Positions 25,323 through 33,166 of a DNA stretch of 64,000 bases are shown here, one piece after another; position 1 is the stretch's first letter, and each line of letters starts with the position of its first letter. The notes below the pieces were generated by a model. The model ran no database searches and had not been told where the DNA came from. It was given only the letters and a program-made list of their open reading frames with translations. Origin of the DNA: Bacillus_BD oryzisoli_A (lineage in GTDB: Bacteria > Bacillota > Bacilli > Bacillales > Cytobacillaceae); contig NZ_JBHZRC010000004.1 in assembly GCF_043641075.1 (NCBI RefSeq), positions 1 through 64,000 on the forward strand, given 5' to 3'. The position numbers and the translations under genes were made by a program.

Positions 25323-25338
25323 TGTTATCTTTGTCTAA

Positions 25339-26682
25339 TTAGTTTTCTACCGGAGTAGACTTTAAATTTTCTTTAACTACTAAACTAGTCACATATCCAA
25401 TTAAAGCACCCACGATTGCTGGAACAATCCAGCCTAAACCTTGACTGTACAATGGTAATACATTGGCAAATAAATCATTAATTGGAGCAAAGCTGATACC
25501 AGCTGCATTTAACCCATCAAATAATGCTACGATAAAGGTTAATCCCATACTCCATTGATATACTTCTTTTCTTCCTTTAAAGAAGTTGTGTAAGAATGTA
25601 AGAGCCATTAAACAAACAGCTAAAGGATAAATCGCTACTAATACAGGCACGGAGATGGCAATTAATTGACTTAAGCCAAAGTTAGCAAATACTGTACTAA
25701 AAACTGAGAAGATAACGGCAAATTTTGCGTAAGAAATGTTTGGAAACAACTTATTAAAATATGTTGCACAAGATGTGATTAAACCGATACTTGTTGTTAA
25801 ACATGCACCAAATACAATTAAGCTTAGTAAAATCCCGCCGTATGATCCAAAGTAATGGTTAGCTGCACCTGCTAGAACAGCGCCGCCATTTTCTAATGAC
25901 CCAAGTTTTTCTACACTAGAAGCACCGATAAACGTAAGTGAAGTGTAAATAATAGCAAGCAATCCTGCTGCAATAAGACCTGTCTTTGCAACGGCACTCA
26001 TAATTTCTTTTCTAGTTGTTGCTCCTCGTTCCTTAACGGCATTAATAACAATAATACCAAAAACAAATGCTGCAAGTGCATCCATTGTTAAGTAACCTTC
26101 TTGGAAGCCTTTATAAAATGCATCTGTTACATAATTTTCAGTAGGTGCTTGGAAAACGCCCATTGGCTTGATAAAAGCTGTAATAATAAGAATAGCAATA
26201 AATATTAATAATAGCGGTGTTAACACTTTGCCGACGATATCAACAATTTTTTGAGATTTTAATGAAAAATAAAGTGTAATCCCGAAAAAGATGATTGAAA
26301 AGATTAATAGTCCAATTGTAGTATATTCCTCTGCGATAAACGGCTTAACTCCCATTTCAAATGATACAGTTCCAGTTCTTGGAATCGCAAATAATGGTCC
26401 AATTGATAAATAAAGCACGACAGTAAAAGCAATGCCGAAAAATGGACTTACACGACTAGCTAATGATTGTAAATCACTTTTACCTGAATAACCTAACGCA
26501 ATTACACCAAGTAATGGCAAGCCAACACCAGTAACAATAAAACCAAAGTTAGCTGACCATAAATTTGTTCCTGCTGATTGACCCAGCATCGCAGGGAAAA
26601 TTAAGTTTCCTGCTCCAAAGAATAAAGCGAAAAGCATAAAGCCAACTGCAATTAAATAAGAAAATGACATTTTTTGTTTCAT
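25339..26682 (-). CDS. brnQ: Branched-chain amino acid transporter BrnQ (LIVCS family)
   Basis: A 447-residue symporter with about twelve membrane helices that imports leucine, isoleucine and valine with sodium or protons. The N-terminal signature is MLFALFFGAGNLIFPAMLGQ, followed by IGPLFAIPRTGTVSFE, both diagnostic of BrnQ. ATG 26682 is chosen with AGGAGGGG upstream; the longer open frame to 26724 lacks a site. No T-box or leucine riboswitch is visible in the leader. The divergent GntR-family gene may regulate it. Confidence 0.93.
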   Translation of the reverse strand: MKQKMSFSYLIAVGFMLFALFFGAGNLIFPAMLGQSAGTNLWSANFGFIVTGVGLPLLGVIALGYSGKSDLQSLASRVSPFFGIAFTVVLYLSIGPLFAIPRTGTVSFEMGVKPFIAEEYTTIGLLIFSIIFFGITLYFSLKSQKIVDIVGKVLTPLLLIFIAILIITAFIKPMGVFQAPTENYVTDAFYKGFQEGYLTMDALAAFVFGIIVINAVKERGATTRKEIMSAVAKTGLIAAGLLAIIYTSLTFIGASSVEKLGSLENGGAVLAGAANHYFGSYGGILLSLIVFGACLTTSIGLITSCATYFNKLFPNISYAKFAVIFSVFSTVFANFGLSQLIAISVPVLVAIYPLAVCLMALTFLHNFFKGRKEVYQWSMGLTFIVALFDGLNAAGISFAPINDLFANVLPLYSQGLGWIVPAIVGALIGYVTSLVVKENLKSTPVEN

Positions 26683-26918
26683 TTTTTCCCCTCCTAGAAG
26701 TGCTATCCCGATGCTAAAATGCATGTAATAGTAGCAGGATACTATTTTTATATATTTCCTACTGATTTAGCAAAAGTTAAAACAATGATACTAATATAAA
26801 AACTTACTTTAATTTAAATTTTCTGATAGCTTAGTTTAGAATAAGCTATTCCTTGCTGCCTCCTTTTTAGAAGTATGTAATATATCGGTACACTTAAGAT
26901 ACCACATGCAAAATACTT

Positions 26919-26967
26919 ATGCAATATATTACTCTAAAATAATGTCGATTAATGCGATATATTGCAT
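26919..26967. promoter_or_regulatory. Inverted repeats, candidate GntR operator
   Basis: ATGCAATATAT (26919-26929) and ATATATTGCAT (26957-26967) are perfect inverted repeats 27 bp apart. The second lies in a near-palindrome ATGCGATATATTGCAT (26952-26967). They sit between brnQ and the divergent GntR gene. Confidence 0.45.
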
Positions 26968-27062
26968 TTATATATTTTAATATATATAATAATAGTATTA
27001 AAGACTATGAAAAGAGTATTTTTAAAAAAACATATTTATATGAACAAAAGGTGGGTTATATC

Positions 27063-27731
27063 ATGCCAATACCAACTAATTTCTCTACCCCAACACGTGT
27101 ATCTGCGAAAGAGCGTGCATTTTCGCAGATTCAAGAATGGATTATTGACGGGACATTAAAGCCACAAGAGAAGCTACATGATGCTGATCTTGCACAAGCA
27201 TTAGGGGTAAGCAGGACACCTATTAGAGAAGCTCTCCAATTATTAAATGTCCAAGGGTTCGTGGAAATGTTTCCTGGCGTTGGTACACAAGTAACCTCTG
27301 TTAAGAAAGAGGATATTGCAAAGATATTACCTCCATTAGGTGCGCTTCAGGCTCTAGCAGCAGAAATTGCAACTCCAATTATTAATGAACAGACAATTAA
27401 AACACTGCGTGAATTGAATTCAAGCTTTGCTCAGGCCATTCACCGTAACGATTTTTATTCAGCACTCAAATTTGATGACCAATATCATAATTTGATTATT
27501 GAAACTGCTCAAAACTCTTATATCTCGAATGCAGTGTCTACTCTTCAAGCACATGTCATGAGACTTTTTCATCATCAATCTGTGATACTAACTACACAAT
27601 CAATTGAAGAGCACGAAGCAATAATCGAAGCCTTTGAAAAGAAGGACCCCGAAACAGCCTCTAAAATGGCACGAATCAACTGGACCCGTGCCATTGATGA
27701 GTTTTTTACAGAGAATAATCAGCCTAATTAA
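27063..27731 (+). CDS. GntR family transcriptional regulator (FCD-type)
   Basis: A 222-residue regulator. The N-terminal winged helix (about 18-80) has the GntR pattern AFSQIQEWIIDGTLKPQEKL and LGVSRTPIREALQLL, then a helical FCD effector domain with FDDQYHNLII and the metal-site histidines in LQAHVMRLFHH and EHEAIIEAFEKKD. ATG 27063 is used with AAAGGTGGG upstream. The ligand is unknown. Its divergent orientation to brnQ and the palindromes between them suggest local regulation, unproven. It shares a 21-bp-arm convergent terminator with ynfA. Confidence 0.88.
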   Translation: MPIPTNFSTPTRVSAKERAFSQIQEWIIDGTLKPQEKLHDADLAQALGVSRTPIREALQLLNVQGFVEMFPGVGTQVTSVKKEDIAKILPPLGALQALAAEIATPIINEQTIKTLRELNSSFAQAIHRNDFYSALKFDDQYHNLIIETAQNSYISNAVSTLQAHVMRLFHHQSVILTTQSIEEHEAIIEAFEKKDPETASKMARINWTRAIDEFFTENNQPN

Positions 27732-27773
27732 TGAAGAAAGCCTGTAGACATTCTACAGGCTTTCTTCATTAAT
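27727..27773. terminator. Convergent terminator between GntR gene and ynfA
   Basis: Perfect 21-bp arms 27727-27747 and 27753-27773 around a 5-base loop, covering both stop codons. Confidence 0.85.
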
Positions 27774-28101
27774 GCCTTGGGGCAAATAATATAACCGACG
27801 CTCCTATAATACATATACCTGCACCTAACCAATCATATAAATCAGGTGTTTTCTTATCAATCCCCCAGCCCCAAAGCACTGAAATAATAATAAATATTCC
27901 TCCATATGCAGCATATACTCTGCCAAAGGATGGAAAAGATTGAAAGGCAGCTATCACACCGTATAGTGCCAGCACTAAACCCCCAACGATACCCCAATAA
28001 ATGGGTCTGCCCTCTCTAATACATAACCAAATTAAATAACCCCCGCCGATTTCAGCAAGACCTGCAAGAATAAATAAAATAAGTGCATTAATCAAATTCA
28101 T
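27769..28101 (-). CDS. ynfA: YnfA family (UPF0060) small multidrug-resistance-like membrane protein
   Basis: A 110-residue protein with four membrane helices, resembling the small multidrug-resistance fold. Family hallmarks are FILAGLAEIGGGYLIWL in helix 1 and FGRVYAAYGGIFIIISVLW in helix 3, then DWLGAGICIIGASVIL. YnfA members have been connected with efflux of quaternary compounds, but I only infer this. ATG 28101 follows AGGAAGTG. Confidence 0.9.
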   Translation of the reverse strand: MNLINALILFILAGLAEIGGGYLIWLCIREGRPIYWGIVGGLVLALYGVIAAFQSFPSFGRVYAAYGGIFIIISVLWGWGIDKKTPDLYDWLGAGICIIGASVILFAPRH

Positions 28102-28117
28102 CACTTCCTACCAGTGA

Positions 28118-28255
28118 CTATTTCTCTCGACTTTTAGTGCCTTTGCTTTTATATGGTTTTGCACTCTTTGCTTTATTAGCACCAGCCTGCCAACGAGTCC
28201 AGCCCTTTTTCCCTGTTCCTCTACCGGTTCCGCCTTTTCCCTTTGCGCTACTCAT
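28118..28255 (-). CDS. Small basic protein, DUF3934-like
   Basis: A 45-residue, glycine/lysine-rich protein starting MSSAKGKGGTGRGTGKKGW and continuing TRWQAGANKAKSAKPY with KSKGTKSR at the end. The GTGRGTGKKGW and KPYKSKGTK elements match my memory of the DUF3934 family of small Bacillus proteins, function unknown. AAAGGG lies about 8 bases before the ATG. It lies 16 bp upstream of ynfA and may be co-transcribed. Confidence 0.65.
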   Translation of the reverse strand: MSSAKGKGGTGRGTGKKGWTRWQAGANKAKSAKPYKSKGTKSREK

Positions 28256-28411
28256 AGTATCAGCCCTTTTCCTTGTATAATACGAGATTCATTATGTTCT
28301 TCTAACTAATATTATTGTAATAAAAAACAATTATATCGATAATTCGTCTGTAGTTAAACAATTTTTTCTCTTAGCATAAGAAAAAACGCCGCAAATGGGC
28401 GTCTATTCATG

Positions 28412-28573
28412 TTATTGATTGCTCTTGTTTGTCATATTAGTAATACTTTCATCATTTGAACCAACAGCATTTGATCCATAGCCTTGCACATTTTCTGCAT
28501 GTTCCTTGTGGTATTGGGAACCCGCACCTTGTTGATTAGTTTGAGATTTCATATTTGACGGTTCTTTTGACAA
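28412..28573 (-). CDS. Small polar protein, 53 aa
   Basis: This frame starts at TTG 28573, 8 bases after GGAGG, and encodes a polar, asparagine/glutamine-rich peptide (MSKEPSNMKSQTNQQGAGSQ at the start). An in-frame GTG lies inside the ribosome site. It has no membrane segment. The composition resembles small spore-associated proteins, but I cannot place it in a family. Confidence 0.5.
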   Translation of the reverse strand: MSKEPSNMKSQTNQQGAGSQYHKEHAENVQGYGSNAVGSNDESITNMTNKSNQ

Positions 28574-28645
28574 ATCATTCACCTCCATAACATCTATTAT
28601 GGTTCGTCTTATTCATAAAAATATACATAGGGAAAATGCAGTTAG

Positions 28646-29413
28646 CTATTGTAAGCCTTTTTTAATCCTTTTTATATAGAACAGCGATAAAATCCCAATA
28701 ACAGCGAAATAAATTTCAAGCACCCATAAACTTGTGAAATGGCCTGTTTGGACAAACACAAATGGAAAATCAATAACTGCATGGATTAGAATTGCGTATA
28801 TTAAATAGGATAGTTTCTTTTTAACGACTGCCAGTAATACCGTTAAACTTAAAGCAATCTGTAATAATACGGCAAAAAATCTTTCAGATGCACCCAATAA
28901 ATAAAAACCTGCATGTTGACTTACTATTGTTTCTTTGATCATGGAAATTTGGTCACTTGGAAGCTGAGCTGCCATAACGGTTTCAAACGTACCTGAATTA
29001 ATCATGAAAGCGAAAATGATATTGGGTACTGTCATCATTAGAGCTAAAAGTACCGCTTCAATTCCTCCCCATCCAATACCAAAGGATAACCCGCCTTTAT
29101 AATCTAAGTACTTCTTAAGAAGCCATGTAAACAGGACAAACCTTCCAACCTCTTCAAATATTCCTGCAGCCATTCCTCCATATATACCAAAAAATACTGG
29201 ATGATCTGCATAATTTGGAAATTGAGTAACGACCACTAGATGCAATACTTTTTCTAATATCTGTGTAAACACGATAAAGCCAATACTGCCAATAATCATC
29301 GGCTTTATAGAGATACCCGTTTTCCTTTTATTAAACAGTATAAATCCTACAAATAATAAAATTGAATAAAGTACAAATCCAACCATTGATGCGATAGTAA
29401 GATTGCTAATCAT
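28646..29413 (-). CDS. YhfC family intramembrane protein
   Basis: A 255-residue protein with about eight membrane helices, of the YhfC family and distantly related to PrsW/CAAX-type intramembrane proteases. Potential active-site residues are in GIFEEVGRF (glutamates), GASERFFA and ILIHAVIDFP (histidine/aspartate). ATG 29413 has GGGGAGG 7 bases upstream. A 50-bp perfect palindrome (29441-29490) containing GATAAT repeats lies just upstream, so expression may be metal-regulated. Function unknown. Confidence 0.8.
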   Translation of the reverse strand: MISNLTIASMVGFVLYSILLFVGFILFNKRKTGISIKPMIIGSIGFIVFTQILEKVLHLVVVTQFPNYADHPVFFGIYGGMAAGIFEEVGRFVLFTWLLKKYLDYKGGLSFGIGWGGIEAVLLALMMTVPNIIFAFMINSGTFETVMAAQLPSDQISMIKETIVSQHAGFYLLGASERFFAVLLQIALSLTVLLAVVKKKLSYLIYAILIHAVIDFPFVFVQTGHFTSLWVLEIYFAVIGILSLFYIKRIKKGLQ

Positions 29414-29440
29414 ATTCATTCCTCCCCTATATGATTCAGT

Positions 29441-29490
29441 TTTAAGGCTTATTGTTATCATTATCGATAATGATAACAATAAGCCTTAAA
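29441..29490. promoter_or_regulatory. 50-bp perfect palindrome with GATAAT repeats (candidate Fur-type operator)
   Basis: The arms 29441-29465 and 29466-29490 are exact reverse complements with no loop. The centre reads ATTATC-GATAAT-GATAAC, matching the GATAAT hexamer units of Fur boxes. A single-copy-like element AATAATGATAATAAATTAA occurs at 29578-29596. Location just upstream of the YhfC gene fits an operator. Confidence 0.55.
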
Positions 29491-29644
29491 AAAATATATA
29501 CTTATTTCTATTCGTATATATTGAAAATATCTAAGATTGTTTGATATTCTGTCAAACTAATTTTTATTACCATTCTCAATAATGATAATAAATTAATTCG
29601 ATATAAATGTCAATAGACTTTTCATTATTTAGAATTCTCAAAAG

Positions 29645-29685
29645 AAATTGGGACATAATCTTTAACTAGATCAAGTCCCAATTTT
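29645..29685. terminator. Terminator downstream of adhB
   Basis: AAATTGGGAC (29645-29654) pairs with GTCCCAATTT (29675-29684). Confidence 0.65.
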
Positions 29686-29709
29686 GTCCCCTGTTTCATA
29701 TGAAGCGCT

Positions 29710-30846
29710 TTAAGGTTTTAAGACAACTTTAATACAGTCCTCTGTTTTCGTATCAAACACCTCATAACCATGCTTCGCTTGATCTAAGGGAATTACATGC
29801 GTAATAATGTCTCCCATATTGACCTTTTCCTCATTAGCCAATTGATATAAATACGGCATATACGGGATAACCGGCGCTTGGCCTGTTTTTACAGTAATAT
29901 TTCTCTGAAAAATATCTCCTAAAGGAAAGGCGTTATACCGGCCGCCGTATACACCGGTAACTTGAATCGTTCCGCCTTTTCGTACTGCCTGGCTGGCCAT
30001 GACCAGGGCACCCATTGAACCTCCATGCAGTTTTAATCCGGATGCTAAAAACTCAAGCGGTGTGAACTTTCCATCCATACCCACTGCATCAATCACAACA
30101 TCTGCTCCGCCTTTAGTGATTTCTTTTATATACTCTCCTGTATTATCATGCTGTTCAAAATTTATGATTTCTACATTATTTGTTCGTTTCGCATGTTGAA
30201 GGCGATAATCAATATAATCCACTGCAATGACTCTTTTCGCTCCCTTTAACCAAGCAAACTTTTGTGCCATTAGACCAATAGGTCCGCATCCTAAAATAAC
30301 CACCGTATCACCCTCTTTAACCCCGGCATTGTCAACACTCCAATAGGAGGTTCCCGCAACGTCCGCAAGAAGCACTAATTTCTCATCTTCAACTTTACAA
30401 TCATCCGGTATTTTAAAGGGAGTAAAATTCCCAAAGGGTACTCGTAAATATTCAGCTTGTCCTCCAGCTAGTCCCCCTGTTAGTTCAGAATAGCCAAAGA
30501 ATCCTCCCATTTCACCATGGGGATTGGCATTATCACACTGACTTGTCAGGTCATGACTACAGTACCAGCAGTGCCCGCAAGCAGGTTGAAATGGAATGAT
30601 AACCCGATCTCCTTTTTTGACTTTTGTTACTTCTGGTCCCACTTCCTCTACAATACCCATCGGTTCATGACCAATGACAAAGTCCGTGGGAGTACTAGGG
30701 ATCATTCCATGTATCAAATGCAGGTCGGACCCGCATATGGCAGATGTTGTAATCTTGACGATAATATCGTCCCGATTTTCTATGGTAGGATCTTTCACTT
30801 CTCTTACTTCAACATTTTTAATTCCCTGGTATGTAACAGCCTTCAT
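29710..30846 (-). CDS. adhB: Zinc-dependent alcohol dehydrogenase AdhB
   Basis: A 378-residue medium-chain dehydrogenase, the length of B. subtilis AdhB. The catalytic zinc ligands are C38 (AICGSDLH) and H60/E61 (GHEP). Structural zinc is held by C90, C93, C96 and C104 (ACGHCWYCSHDLTSQC). The NAD site is ILGCGPIGLMAQ. The extended central loop resembles glutathione-independent formaldehyde dehydrogenases, so formaldehyde is a possible substrate. It is the last gene of a unit after two small spore-coat-like genes, the yraG-yraF-adhB arrangement of B. subtilis, so sporulation expression is likely. Confidence 0.88.
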   Translation of the reverse strand: MKAVTYQGIKNVEVREVKDPTIENRDDIIVKITTSAICGSDLHLIHGMIPSTPTDFVIGHEPMGIVEEVGPEVTKVKKGDRVIIPFQPACGHCWYCSHDLTSQCDNANPHGEMGGFFGYSELTGGLAGGQAEYLRVPFGNFTPFKIPDDCKVEDEKLVLLADVAGTSYWSVDNAGVKEGDTVVILGCGPIGLMAQKFAWLKGAKRVIAVDYIDYRLQHAKRTNNVEIINFEQHDNTGEYIKEITKGGADVVIDAVGMDGKFTPLEFLASGLKLHGGSMGALVMASQAVRKGGTIQVTGVYGGRYNAFPLGDIFQRNITVKTGQAPVIPYMPYLYQLANEEKVNMGDIITHVIPLDQAKHGYEVFDTKTEDCIKVVLKP

Positions 30847-30863
30847 GGAACTAGATCCCTCCC

Positions 30864-31223
30864 TTATTTATTTGGTGTCGCGAACATTCCCTGGCGATCC
30901 GTATCAATTGGAAATAAGTTCAATTGTGCTATTTGTACTGCTGTTTCAGCAGACTTAAGGTCAACCTTAAATTGCTCATCAAAGTTATGAGGATTCAGCC
31001 AGCCATTTTTGATCATAAGCTGAGAAATTTCACCATGTAAATCAATTGCCGCTTCCATTTGTTTGGACAGAAGATTTCTGAGCTCAGGGCTAGCAGTTTC
31101 AGTGAGGGCAAACCCATAGTTGCGGATACCATTTTTGACTGATAAAAGAAAGTCCATCGCAAATGCAGAATCAGCTAAATTCGGCATTCCTTCTGCATTT
31201 CTCGGATCTAAATAATCTTGCAT
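30864..31223 (-). CDS. yraF: Spore coat protein F-like (YraF-like)
   Basis: A 119-residue helical protein of the CotF family. The segment DSAFAMDFLLSVKNGIRNYG followed by FALTETASPELR and LHGEISQLMIKNGW is the family pattern. It is very similar to the 103-residue protein at 31815-32126 (ATDFLMSAKSGVRNYSVAIT). It lies 15 bp after the YraG-like gene and 17 bp before adhB. Likely a forespore or coat protein. A GGAGGTGG site precedes the ATG. Confidence 0.8.
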   Translation of the reverse strand: MQDYLDPRNAEGMPNLADSAFAMDFLLSVKNGIRNYGFALTETASPELRNLLSKQMEAAIDLHGEISQLMIKNGWLNPHNFDEQFKVDLKSAETAVQIAQLNLFPIDTDRQGMFATPNK

Positions 31224-31238
31224 TCTTCCACCTCCACA

Positions 31239-31448
31239 TTAATGTAGAATTTCATTTTGCTTATAGTAACTAACCAGCTCATTGATATCTTTTACTGATT
31301 GCTGTACATCCTTTTCCATTAACGCTTTCAATTCATTGTTAAAGCACATCCCCTGCATTAATTTTGATTTAAGCAGACAAACCGTCTTGAAATTAAGTAT
31401 TTCATGTGCCTCAAGCGTTTCATGCAGTGCAAGCGTATCCTTATCCAT
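31239..31448 (-). CDS. yraG: Small spore-coat-associated protein (YraG-like)
   Basis: A 69-residue helical protein. ATG 31448 follows GGGAGGTG. Its core LALHETLEAHEILNFKTVCL parallels YLGLHETLDVHEILTFKNLC in the divergent gene at 31612, so the two are paralogues. It is the first gene of the minus-strand yraGF-adhB-like unit. Function not known beyond association with CotF-like genes. Confidence 0.75.
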   Translation of the reverse strand: MDKDTLALHETLEAHEILNFKTVCLLKSKLMQGMCFNNELKALMEKDVQQSVKDINELVSYYKQNEILH

Positions 31449-31611
31449 AAACAACACCTCCCATTTTGGATTAGATAAATGTATTTTCCCCTAAACTTCC
31501 TTCCTTATTATTAGTTTAGAGAAATCGACTCTGCTATCGGAGGAACAAATGAATAATGTAGCGGCGACATAGAAAATATAAGAATGCGAAATATTAAAAT
31601 GGAGTGAGAAA

Positions 31612-31815
31612 ATGACAAAATATCTAGGTTTACATGAAACATTGGATGTCCACGAAATACTGACTTTTAAAAATCTATGTCTAACCAAAGCAGTTACAAT
31701 GAGTAAGCTTGCACAGGATGAAAAACTTAAAGCGATTCTTGAAAGTGATGTTACAACAGGAACACAGCATATCCAGCAGCTGCAACAGTTTTTAACCAAC
31801 CGGGAGGCACAATAA
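31612..31815 (+). CDS. yraE: Small spore-coat-associated protein (YraE-like)
   Basis: A 67-residue protein, paralogue of the YraG-like gene on the other strand, with LHETLDVHEILTFKNLCLTK and a C-terminal helix VTTGTQHIQQLQQFL. GGAGTGAG precedes the ATG. Its stop (TAA, 31813-31815) overlaps the ATG of the next gene by one base, indicating translational coupling. B. subtilis YraE is of the same size. Confidence 0.75.
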   Translation: MTKYLGLHETLDVHEILTFKNLCLTKAVTMSKLAQDEKLKAILESDVTTGTQHIQQLQQFLTNREAQ

Positions 31816-32126
31816 TGAACCAGCTTATACAAAATATAATGGGAATGGGCGGATTGACGGATCAGGTTATTGCAACTGATTTCTTGATGTCAGCAAAATC
31901 AGGAGTAAGAAATTATTCCGTCGCTATCACTGAAGCTGCTACGCCAGAGCTTCGTGACGCGTTAAGAGAGCAATTACGTGCTGCTATTGAAACACATGGA
32001 AAAATCTCCGACTATATGATTGCGAAGGGCTATTATCATCCACATAATTTAAGTGAACAGCTGCAGGGAGATTTAACCGTCTCTAATACGGCGCTGAATC
32101 TTGCAGAAAAAATAAAGCAGGAGTGA
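31815..32126 (+). CDS. yraD: Spore coat protein F-like (YraD-like)
   Basis: A 103-residue CotF-family protein: an N-terminal glycine-rich start (MGMGGLTDQ), then VIATDFLMSAKSGVRNYSVA and a second helix pair ETHGKISDYMIAKGYYHPHN. It is the paralogue of YraF-like 30864-31223, with the same KSGVRNY/KNGIRNY core. It is coupled to the YraE-like gene. The stop codon lies inside a terminator hairpin. Confidence 0.8.
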   Translation: MNQLIQNIMGMGGLTDQVIATDFLMSAKSGVRNYSVAITEAATPELRDALREQLRAAIETHGKISDYMIAKGYYHPHNLSEQLQGDLTVSNTALNLAEKIKQE

Positions 32127-32146
32127 ACATTTTGTTCACTCCTTTT
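32119..32146. terminator. Terminator of the yraED pair
   Basis: GGAGTGAAC (32120-32128) pairs with GTTCACTCC (32134-32142), followed by TTTT. It overlaps the 3' end of the convergent 50-aa gene. Confidence 0.75.
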
Positions 32147-32288
32147 CGTTATCATCTTTATCATTCTCATTAAAGTAAGGATTATCTGTTGTTGCAAATT
32201 GAACGAATTGAAGACTCATTTCTTTTTCCAACCCATAAAGATCCTTTTCCTCTTTGTTATCCTTTATATAAGATTGTTTTTGCTCCAT
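32136..32288 (-). CDS. Small acidic protein, 50 aa
   Basis: AAAGGAG lies 6 bases before ATG 32288. The peptide starts MEQKQSYIKDNKEEKDLYGL and ends in an acidic tail (NENDKDDNEKE). It has no membrane segment or recognisable motif. It is convergent to yraD. The longer frame to 32318 lacks a ribosome site. Confidence 0.5.
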   Translation of the reverse strand: MEQKQSYIKDNKEEKDLYGLEKEMSLQFVQFATTDNPYFNENDKDDNEKE

Positions 32289-32470
32289 TTTTTCTCCTTT
32301 CCATTCTCCCGTCGTCATTTTTTAGTGTCCCACTTTATTCAATCTTTATGAAAGGCTCTATATCTTCGTAATAGCGCACATTTTGTTTTTGCTTTACAAT
32401 CGAAGTAAATCAGGATTTTCATGGCCAGTTTTTAGATCCTGACAACTATGTGTATGGTGTGGTGAAAAAT

Positions 32471-33166
32471 GTGTTTAAGCTATTATTGATTGAGGATGAT
32501 ACAACACTATTTCAAGAAATAAAGGATCGTTTAACTGGATGGTCCTATGATGTATATGGGATTTCTGACTTCAGTCAAGTCATGCAGGAATTTACAATGA
32601 TTAAACCCGATTTAGTCATTATTGATATTCAATTACCCAAATTTGATGGGTTTCATTGGTGCCGAATGATTCGTGCTCATTCAAACGTGCCGATTCTATT
32701 TTTATCCTCTCGTGATCATCCGACCGATATGGTAATGTCCATGCAGCTCGGGGCAGACGACTTTATTCAAAAGCCATTTCATTTTGATGTACTGATCGCC
32801 AAGATACAGGCCATCCTCCGCCGTGTCTATAATTACAATACCGAACCCATTGCGCTTAAAACATGGTGTGGGGCAACTGTTGATTATGAAAAAAATACCG
32901 TTGCAAATGAGAACGGTGCAGTTGAATTAACCAAAAATGAAATTTACATCTTGAAGTTGCTCGTTGAACAAAAAAATAAAATTGTCAGCCGGGAAGAATT
33001 AATTAAGAGCTTATGGGATGATGAGCGTTTTGTCAGTGATAATACCTTAACCGTCAATATCAATCGCTTAAGAAAAAAATTGGACAGCATTCAGTTAGGA
33101 CAATTTATCGAAACAAAGGTCGGACAAGGATACATCGCAAAGGACTCTGATACATATGATTCCTAA
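32471..33166 (+). CDS. bceR: Bacitracin-response regulator BceR
   Basis: A 231-residue OmpR-type regulator, the length of B. subtilis BceR. The receiver has LLIEDD, phosphorylation site D52 (IIDIQLPKFDGFHWC) and lysine in QKPFHF; LFLSSRDHPTDMVMSMQLGA is characteristic of BceR. The winged helix ends IETKVGQGYIAK. GTG 32471 gives the family N-terminus MFKLLLIEDD; the upstream ATG 32450 adds seven residues. It overlaps bceS by 11 bases. It activates bceAB through the operator at 34157. Confidence 0.92.
   Translation: MFKLLLIEDDTTLFQEIKDRLTGWSYDVYGISDFSQVMQEFTMIKPDLVIIDIQLPKFDGFHWCRMIRAHSNVPILFLSSRDHPTDMVMSMQLGADDFIQKPFHFDVLIAKIQAILRRVYNYNTEPIALKTWCGATVDYEKNTVANENGAVELTKNEIYILKLLVEQKNKIVSREELIKSLWDDERFVSDNTLTVNINRLRKKLDSIQLGQFIETKVGQGYIAKDSDTYDS

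Noticed and set aside
26683..26950. T-box or leucine riboswitch upstream of brnQ
   Set aside because: No T-box GGGTGG sequence or recognisable riboswitch core is present in the leader.
30517..30990. 157-codon plus-strand frame opposite adhB and the YraF-like gene
   Set aside because: Antisense shadow of two well-supported genes.
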